From contig JALGAS010000011.1 in NCBI GenBank assembly GCA_023078685.1, positions 62,001 to 126,000 of the forward strand: a stretch of 64,000 nt of DNA. The letters run 5' to 3'. A program made the translations under genes and the position numbers. Numbering within the stretch: the first letter of the stretch is position 1; each line of letters opens with the position of its first letter. The notes under the pieces are model-generated. The model did not search any database. It was not told the origin of the DNA and saw only the letters and a list, made by a program, of their open reading frames with translations. This document shows positions 57,459-64,000 of the stretch, piece after piece. The stretch is from Neopestalotiopsis rosae. Lineage: Eukaryota; Ascomycota; Sordariomycetes; Amphisphaeriales; Sporocadaceae.

Positions 57459-59174
57459 CTAAGCCACTATTCCAATCCTGTCAAAGTCGGGCGCATAAGC
57501 TGTACCAGAACCTGATATCGTGATAGTGCTAGAGCCGGTAGTATTAAAACCAGATAACTCAACTCTGTAGCCTCTGAACACATCTGTGTCCCAATCATAG
57601 CCACTGAGAGGAAAGCTGATGATCTGCGAAGTCCCTCCATTGACACTGATCGATGCTAAACGTTCGTTATTAGTACCCCCCAGAAAGCCAACATCTCCGT
57701 TAACGTAGTCAAACACAACTGTCTGTGTCGTTTGAGATGTCTGGATATTTGACAATGTCACGCTGCCACCATTTGAGCCGCCGATGTACCCAACCTTGTA
57801 AGAGGAAGTACAACCAGAGCAAGATTGAAGATTGGCACCAGATGCCAAAGACCCTGTTGACATGGCGACGTAATTATACTCCGCTGCCACAGCAGTTGCG
57901 TTCTGGATATTCGAGAGTCGGAGAATCATGGATCCGTGCCCATTGACCTGTTTAGAATAGCTGACAGCCCCGCGAGTTGAGACTCCCGTCCAAAGATCCT
58001 TCACGTCAGCGGAATCGATGCCGATATCAGCAAGAGCCAAGCTGAGAGAACGGGCACTATTACTAAGATCCACGACCAATACGGCAATATCACCATTGGC
58101 AAGCTGCCCGACCCAAACGTCTCGGTCTGCAGTCCACCGCTGGAACAGTTGGACTGGTTTAACGGCTGAGTCCTGGTTGATGGCAATCAGGTCAGAGTTT
58201 TGGAGCACCTTGACGAGCTCGTCTGACAATACAGACACATCCGTGGAGATCATAAGCGCAGACTTGAGCATGGCCCACGATGCAAACTGCGTCGCCTGTT
58301 CGTCAAATGTCATGCCGGCGTTGCCAACCTCGAGGAGGTCAGCGTCGGCAATGAAACCGGGGCCTGTAAGGGTGGACTTGGCCACGTGGATCGCTTGGTT
58401 ATAGATGCGATATACATTTGACCATCCTGTGGCGACGTCATCCGACAATCGGAATGATGTAGCGAGACCTTTGGCCCACTGTGCCGGCCCCTGGAGACCA
58501 CTTGAGGAAGAGTACGGCACCCCCCACTGGCATATCAGCATACCGTAGATCCCGACGCCTTGTAGAGCATCCCACATGGGGGTAAAGCGCGTGACGAAGT
58601 CATCCCTAGCAGTGTGTGGAGCATTGTCGGATGCACTGGCGCTGTCGGCATAACAATTATCATCTGTAACACTCCAATTAGTTGACCACAGTTATACGGA
58701 TGGCAGTTCAAGAATCCCACATTTGACATATGCAGTGTTCAGACTCGCGAAGAACTCCGCATCAACCAGTTCGTGGCCAAGCGAGCCAAGTACAGGGCTT
58801 GGAACTTCGGGATCACACATCCGTACTCCGGCGTCAGTATACATCGTCCACTTCATTCCTTTCTGTTGCGCAAGATCGCTCAGCGGTTTGAGGCCTTGTG
58901 GAAACGCGTCCAGATCGATCTTCAGTGCCCCAGACGTCGCATTGCGTTCCCCATCTCTTGATGCCCAGCCGCAGTCAATCTGAAAAAACGTGTAGCCAGC
59001 GTCGACAAAGCCCCGATCGGAAAGGGCATTGATAGCCGTGGTGATTGTATCGCTATTAGGGCTGCAGGACATCTGATTGTAAGAATTCCACCCCATTACA
59101 GGTGTAGTCTGAAACGATTGGCTCAGTGCTCCTGTAATGCCTCCAAGGCCGATAATGAGTTGTAGATGACCCAT
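57459..59174 (-). CDS. Secreted alpha-galactosidase, GH27, with C-terminal carbohydrate-binding-like domain
   Basis: Exons 59174-58721 and 58663-57459 (57-nt intron) give 1659 nt (552 aa). A signal peptide (MGHLQLIIGLGGITGALSQ) is followed by the GH27 start TPVMGWNSYNQMSC, FQIDCGWASRDG, KWTMYTDAGVRMC, and YVKYDNCYADSA, created by the splice and carrying the nucleophile Asp in KYDNC. ISTDVSVLSDELVKVLQNSDLIAINQD belongs to the conserved second half. After the beta-sandwich there are about 130 more residues (YNYVAMSTGSLASGANLQSC onward) resembling a CBM35-type galactose-binding domain. It would release terminal alpha-galactose from oligosaccharides or galactomannan outside the cell. It lies between the two UstYa-type loci; no role in peptide maturation is implied. 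Confidence 0.92.
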
Positions 59175-60462
59175 GTTTGGAATTTGAGACTATGCTGTCG
59201 AATAGGCTGTGTCGATTTATTGCCATCTGAGATTCCTTTACAAAAACAAAACAAAGATCCGTTTTTATATATTTGCGGGAAGTCAATCACTGGCTATCGG
59301 CAGCACGGGATACGAGCATCAGTTGCGGGGGCAGTAGTTTGGCGCACCAATCAACTTGTTTATGTAACACGCGATGATGGAGTTAGCAGCCCTAGGCCTT
59401 TTAGGGTAAAGACTTAAATTAAATGCACATCTTAGTGCATCGATTATAGTGCAGGGAGTATGACGGCTTGGAATTCAGCAGATCGGACCATACGGAACTG
59501 TTGTCCACATAGAGCAGCTAATACGTCGTGAAGTCCCAGCGGAATGGTCGTCCAAGGACAAAGAGGAGGTAAAGCGCGGCAGTGCATGGATTTAGTTTCC
59601 TTTTTCGATACGGACCGTGGCAGAAGTTCACAAAGTTTACATAGTTATTTGATTGGTGGCAGTTTTATAACTAAGTTTGATCTCGGGATTATGGAAGCGA
59701 GCAACGGATCACCACCCCCTCCCCAACTCCCCCACTTCAACCTCTCCTCTTTGGTGCTGGCCAACTAGGCCCAAATGATGCTTGGGTAAGTGAGATGGCG
59801 CATTGACATGTCTGCCAACGTGCCTGCCTCAGAATCCCGACACCATTCTCCATTTAAAGGCGACTTCTTCTTATATACATGTCACAATATGGAGGGCAAG
59901 TGTATTGCGATTGATCTAGCTCCTGACAGTCCCTTCAATGGAAATGCTTGCGATCTTGGCTGGGATGCTGCTTGGGCATTGTTAAAGAAAAGGTACAAAT
60001 AACATCAATTAACGTGGTTTCTTGGTCCAACGGTCCTGACGCATCTAAACTCCAGAAGCGTCAACCTGAGATGCTGAACCGAGCCAATTAGTGATGGTTG
60101 TGGAAATTGATCCCTTTGACAGGGACTCGTCCACAGCCAGATTACTCCGTTGCGCCTCGACGACACACATTTACCGGCGGCTCCCAAGACCAATGATCGA
60201 GCTTTAGCACATCAAGATGGATTCTCGTTTCTCAAATTCATATTCGATTCTTCTGTAGCGTTCTATGGCTCAGAAGGAACCATGTGCAAAAAGAAAACTA
60301 AGAAGCAAGTCAAGGAAAAGAGATACCACTAAGCAATTCATAATCATTCAAACTCGTTGCTGCATTAGCCACCTGCATCCTCCCTGTTGCCTTTAACACA
60401 CACTCCACACAATAATTTCTAGTGTGGGCGGAGACATCACGACTTGGAGGTGAAACTTCCAC
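59175..60462. other. Intergenic region, promoter of alpha-galactosidase and 3' flank of the precursor gene
   Basis: About 1.3 kb without a credible gene. Short frames (59544-59768, 59790-60002) have no family resemblance. Confidence 0.4.
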
Positions 60463-61223
60463 TTACTCGCTGTCGACAGTGGTGGTCTGATGATGATTAG
60501 TGAGTGAGCCGAATGAATGTGCCGGTGATACGGTAAACTTACAAACATGCCCTTCAAGTCCTCGGCACGTGCCTCAACATCGTGGGTTGTAGTTAACATC
60601 CCCTTGAGGTCCTCTGCACGGGCCTCGACGGGAGCGCCGTCGTGCGAGGTAGTAAACATGCCCTTGAGATCCTCTGCGCGCTTAGCAGGCGCAGAGTCGT
60701 GGGTTGTAGTAAACATTCCCTTCAAATCCTCAGCACGTGCCTCAACGTCGTGAGTCGTGGTGAACATGCCCTTTAGATCCTCGGCACGAGCCTCGATGTC
60801 CTGGGAGGTAGTGAACATTCCCTTCAAGTCCTCGGCACGCTTGGCAGGTGCAACATCGTGTGTTGTGGTGAACATGCCCTTGAGGTCCTCTGCACGTGCT
60901 TCAACATCATGCGAAGTAGTAAACATTCCCTTGAGATCCTCTTCACGTGCCTCGACGTCATGAGAAGTAGTAAACATTCCCTTAAGATCCTCAGCACGGG
61001 CTTCGACATCGTGGGAAGTGGTGAACATTCCCTTGAGATCTTCGGCACGCGCCTCAACGTCATGAGTAGTCGAGAACATGCCCTTCAAATCCTCCGCGCG
61101 AGCCTTGACTGGAGCAGCATCTTGAGAGGTAGAGAACATTCCCTTGAGGTCCTCGATGGGAGCTGCAAGGCCAGATCCGCCGAAGAGGGCAATGGCAATG
61201 ATTGTGGCGCGCATGGTGTGCAT
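60463..61223 (-). CDS. Secreted multi-repeat peptide precursor, putative RiPP (dikaritin-type) precursor
   Basis: Exon 1 (61223-60543) and a 24-nt exon 2 (60486-60463), separated by a 56-nt intron, give 705 nt (234 aa). A signal peptide (MRATIIAIALFGGSGLAAP; start 61223 or the ATG at 61214) is followed by 12 repeats of about 17 residues (51 nt). The core EDLKGMF is identical in 11 units and reads DLKGML in unit 11. The following T-T/S-H/Q-D and VEAR parts vary slightly. Each repeat ends in Arg, either A-R (most) or K-R (units 6 and 9), as expected for Kex2-like or related processing. Intron 1 cuts inside the last unit, after GMF, and exon 2 completes it as TTTVDSE. This architecture (signal, tandem cores, basic cleavage sites, next to a DUF3328 gene) is that of ustiloxin/phomopsin/asperipin-type precursors. 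Alternatively it is a repetitive secreted wall protein or pheromone-like peptide. Confidence 0.86.
60543..61160 (-). repeat. Tandem 51-bp coding repeat (12 units)
   Basis: Units of 51 nt, extended to 57, 60 or 63 nt where AP residues are inserted, encode the precursor repeats. Third-position differences between units show they are not brand-new copies, while the core residues are held constant. Confidence 0.9.
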
Positions 61224-62145
61224 TTTGCGATTGTAGGTTGGTGAGGAGGTGTGAGTGAGAGACGCTGGTAAAAGTGGATGAAGTGAGGATGCAAGATGCT
61301 AGAGCGGAGAACTTGTTGATGATCTGTTGTGAGACTGTAGTGCTGTGGTGATGAAATATTGGCATGATTCGGGGAAAGAAGCTCCTTTAAGTATATTGTT
61401 CACTGACTATGTGGGAATGTCAGTTGAAACTGACTTAGGTTGATCAGATGCTAGCCATGTTGCATCTTCCAGTTCCTTGCACAAACTCAATCACCCTACT
61501 CAGGTGCCCAATAACCGCGAGCACGATAGAGAAAGGTCCTATCCGCTGTGCCGTTACCAGTGCTGGCGGCGCAGCCAAACAATGCGATGAACGCGTCACG
61601 CGAGCGCGAGGCATACAGACTCTTGGGATGTCTCGTCAATAGCAGCATCACCGCGGCTGCCATGAACGGGAGACAGAGTCCCGGACATCAATGTCCTCTG
61701 GACCCACAGCGGCCCGATGTCACCAGCAAGAGGTGAGTAATACTATGCACGTATAGACGGTCGCCAATGGCAAATGAAGGGCGGCGCGCTGGTCAGCGGG
61801 GTTAGGGTATTATGCGGGGAACACGGAATGGGAAGCGGGGCATGAAATACGCCTATGACAGAGAGCGCCGCCGCGCCGCCCCCCACATTGAATTGGCTGC
61901 ATGCTGCACTATGATCCCAGTAGTTAGTTGGCCTTGTCAGCTTTGTGGTTAACGTCTAGCCGAGGACAATACAACTCGCAAAAGTCTGGCAGTGTGTGAT
62001 CTCAAAATGTCGATTACTTTCTTCTGAGTCCTAAACTCGCATTCTCACTTACAGCTCAAATTTTCTCCTGTCACTTTTCAATGACCTTATAACATTTCTC
62101 CATTTCTAACTCCCCAGAGTAGGTGAACTCGAAACAGTTGGCAAG
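61224..62145. promoter_or_regulatory. Divergent intergenic region between precursor and UstYa/UstYb genes
   Basis: About 920 bp separate the two start codons, which point away from each other. It probably holds both promoters. A pyrimidine-rich stretch lies just before the plus-strand ATG. No gene was recognised inside. Confidence 0.45.
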
Positions 62146-63048
62146 ATGTTCGCAAGCTATTTGTTCAGCGAAAAACATCGGTATGCTCCTCTGCCTTTGG
62201 AAAACAAGACAGATTTGCCAGCCAGCAAGCCAAATCAACCCAATCGACGACGCACTTTTATCCAAGCTTTAATCGTCTTGGAGATAATTCATGTACTCAT
62301 CGTCCTAATTGCGTACGCAGGCGGGCGCATTTTTGAGCATGCTCATACACAACATGAGTTGGATACTTGTTCGTGTGTCCTAGAATATGTGTCCTCAGGC
62401 CGCTAAGAATACCATTTAGATTTTGACCTCTTTCATTATAACACTGTCAATTCATTTTACGGCGAATGGTCCCTGATGAATCGGACTGCCGAGTCCGATG
62501 CTCTTTTTGAGCGAATTCAAATGAGTGAGTAGATTCAATATCGCCATTTTTGAACCAGAATACGCAGCTGAGACTCGTGCGTTTTTACTTCTCGCCTAGC
62601 GGACGGCATTGTGGCTATTGATACCGACTGGGCACTTGTTCATGGCTATTCGCCTTCAGTGCAGCATCCTGAGGATGCATCCAAAAGCATTTACCAAATA
62701 GATATGTTCCATTCCATGCATTGTATCGTAAGTTTTCATTTCTCTGCTTGTTGCATGCATCATGTTCACCAAAGAAAACAGTACCGACTCCGCAACAAGC
62801 TGACGTCGCGCGCGCCCCTGGAAGAATGGCCACGCGACGATGAACACACACTACACTGCCTGGACTATATGAGAGAGCAGCTATTGTGCAACTCTGACCT
62901 CACGCTGGAGGGGACTGACGATTTGCTGCACTTTAACAAAAACAGCGGCCACGTTTGCCGCAGTAGCGATGCGATTACAGCGTGGGCCGTGGCTCACCAC
63001 TGGAATGACCACCGGCAGTTCCTCAAGGACACCCAGAACTATGAGTAG
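62146..63048 (+). CDS. UstYa/UstYb-like oxidase (DUF3328), RiPP cyclisation family
   Basis: The best model has exons 62146-62368, 62420-62524, 62600-62727 and 62782-63048 (723 nt, 240 aa, in phase). The first intron (51 nt, donor GTTCGT, branch-like GCTAAG, acceptor TTTAG) is the least certain; a 45-nt alternative donor also fits, and without it an in-frame TAA would end the protein early. A cytosolic N-terminus precedes one membrane helix (ALIVLEIIHVLIVLIAYAGG). The family signature is complete: FHSMHC and, after 30-odd residues, EHTLHCLDYMREQLLC, the paired HxxHC motifs considered the active site of UstYa/UstYb. Splicing joins MHCI to YRLRN exactly at the first motif. Family knowledge: these enzymes form ether or C-C cross-links in core peptides of dikaritins. 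It is divergent to the repeat precursor, which supports a common pathway. Confidence 0.85.
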
Positions 63049-64000
63049 TTACAAAATCATCGTTGTGGCGATCAGGGGGCCTAGGCATTGTATTTACACA
63101 TCAGCTTTCACCAAAAATTTGGATAGACCTGAACATGATTAATTCTCGAAGAGGGCGCTATTCACAGAGAGCTTTCGCGCTAAAGTCATCCAAAGTCAAA
63201 ATCTTTCGTGTTCTGTTGAAGTATATAATTCATGTTTCAGAAGTTCTCTCAAAACTGTAATCGTTTTGAATAATCTTATGTACTGGTCTCGTTCATCGCA
63301 ATGTCTATGCCACGCTCCTGACAATGCCAGTCAGAATGAGCGGCGCACCTCGCCTACGGCCTTCCGCTGTCCCAATTCGCACCATGAACACTCTTGAAGA
63401 GGAGTCAGAATAGGCACATTAGTTATTGTCAATTCCAGCCAATCACGCTCGTTATCGCGGAGTTTGGTTGCGCGGCGCTGATGTTAACCCCATGCCGGTT
63501 TGGGAAAGGGCTGACTTCCCATCAATGGGCGCCGCCGTATCGCGGGTCTTGTGGAAGTTCACCTGGATATTATACGATACCTTGTGCACAACAACGGAAG
63601 CCGAAGTCGCATATTATCTGAAGCCCTCGGCGTCTCAATCTAGCTGCTTCAACTATCCATCGACCTTGTAACTATCATTTTGGTGATGGATCTCGATGGG
63701 AATGGTACGCACGGTCTTGACGATCTCTGGGGTCAGGATGAAGAAAAGTTCGATATCCCGGATATGCCTTCACTGCCTCCGATGAGGAGCACTGGATTTC
63801 TTTTACTTCTCACGTCCGGTCTTGCTGGGCAAGTCCACCTATTCTAACACTCTGGCGTCTGTTCGATAGACATACTGACTATGCGCCAAAGCACAGATTG
63901 CAATGCGTCTTCGCTTTAGTCTTTTCAAATGGATCAGTAGGTCAGAATCCCGAGCCGAGTATGTTATTAGCTTGTGCAGCTCCTCTGACATTGATCAAAG
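63049..64000. other. Right window edge without a recognised gene
   Basis: An 81-codon frame at 63426-63671 (with PVWERADFPSMGAAVSRVLW) has coding-like composition but no family I can name. It could belong to a gene running off the edge, for example another member of the peptide locus. Confidence 0.35.

Noticed and set aside
60547..61244. Repetitive plus-strand frames opposite the precursor gene
   Set aside because: They are the antisense of the 51-bp repeats, without start, signal peptide or family.
1..64000. CRISPR arrays, rRNA or bacterial operon features
   Set aside because: None seen; the window is eukaryotic with spliceosomal introns throughout.

Overview
The window is nuclear DNA of a filamentous ascomycete (Pezizomycotina). 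The evidence is short introns (mostly 50-90 nt) with GTAAGT-like donors and CTRAY-like branch points, two HET-domain genes, two Zn2Cys6 regulators, aromatic prenyltransferase and P450 genes, and one AT-rich block of RIP-like mutated transposons. The sequence does not let me name a genus. Nearly all splice models below were read by hand and checked by exon length; they stay in phase except where a frameshift is reported.

Layout. 0-8 kb: a bestrophin-type channel gene and a conserved Pezizomycotina protein of unknown function, separated by long gene-free DNA. 11-17 kb: two unrelated FAD monooxygenases. 17-22 kb: a HET protein and a stand-alone CYP505/CYP102-like P450. 22.7-23.4 kb: an Rcf2-like mitochondrial protein, the only clear housekeeping gene. 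24-34 kb: a compact secondary-metabolism cluster with a Zn2Cys6 regulator, a GFA-domain protein, a PLP aminotransferase, a P450 and a DMATS-type prenyltransferase, but no PKS or NRPS in the window. 34-41 kb: a second HET gene, a secreted arylsulfotransferase-like protein and a GH3 beta-glucosidase. 41.9-52.1 kb: a berberine-bridge-type FAD oxidoreductase gene cut in two by an 8.5 kb Ty1/Copia retrotransposon. 52-54 kb: a second Zn2Cys6 regulator. 55.8-63 kb: a UstYa-related gene, a GH27 alpha-galactosidase, a secreted precursor with 12 near-identical peptide repeats, and a true UstYa/UstYb (DUF3328) gene. The last group looks like a fungal ribosomal-peptide (dikaritin-type) locus and is the most exciting part of the window.

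The transposon block is layered. The outer Copia element has 156-bp LTRs and a GAAAT target duplication. It carries two 472-bp solo LTRs of another family in opposite orientations, each with its own duplication, and a 567-bp TRIM-like mini-element with 131-bp LTRs inserted in the reverse-transcriptase domain. The Copia coding strand shows a one-sided G-to-A mutation pattern.

Several accessory genes are damaged: the oxidoreductase by the insertion, and by apparent frameshifts the GH3 gene, the P450 of the DMATS cluster and possibly the N-terminus of the first HET gene. The region therefore looks like a fast-changing accessory segment in which some metabolic capacity is decaying while the RiPP-like locus is largely intact.
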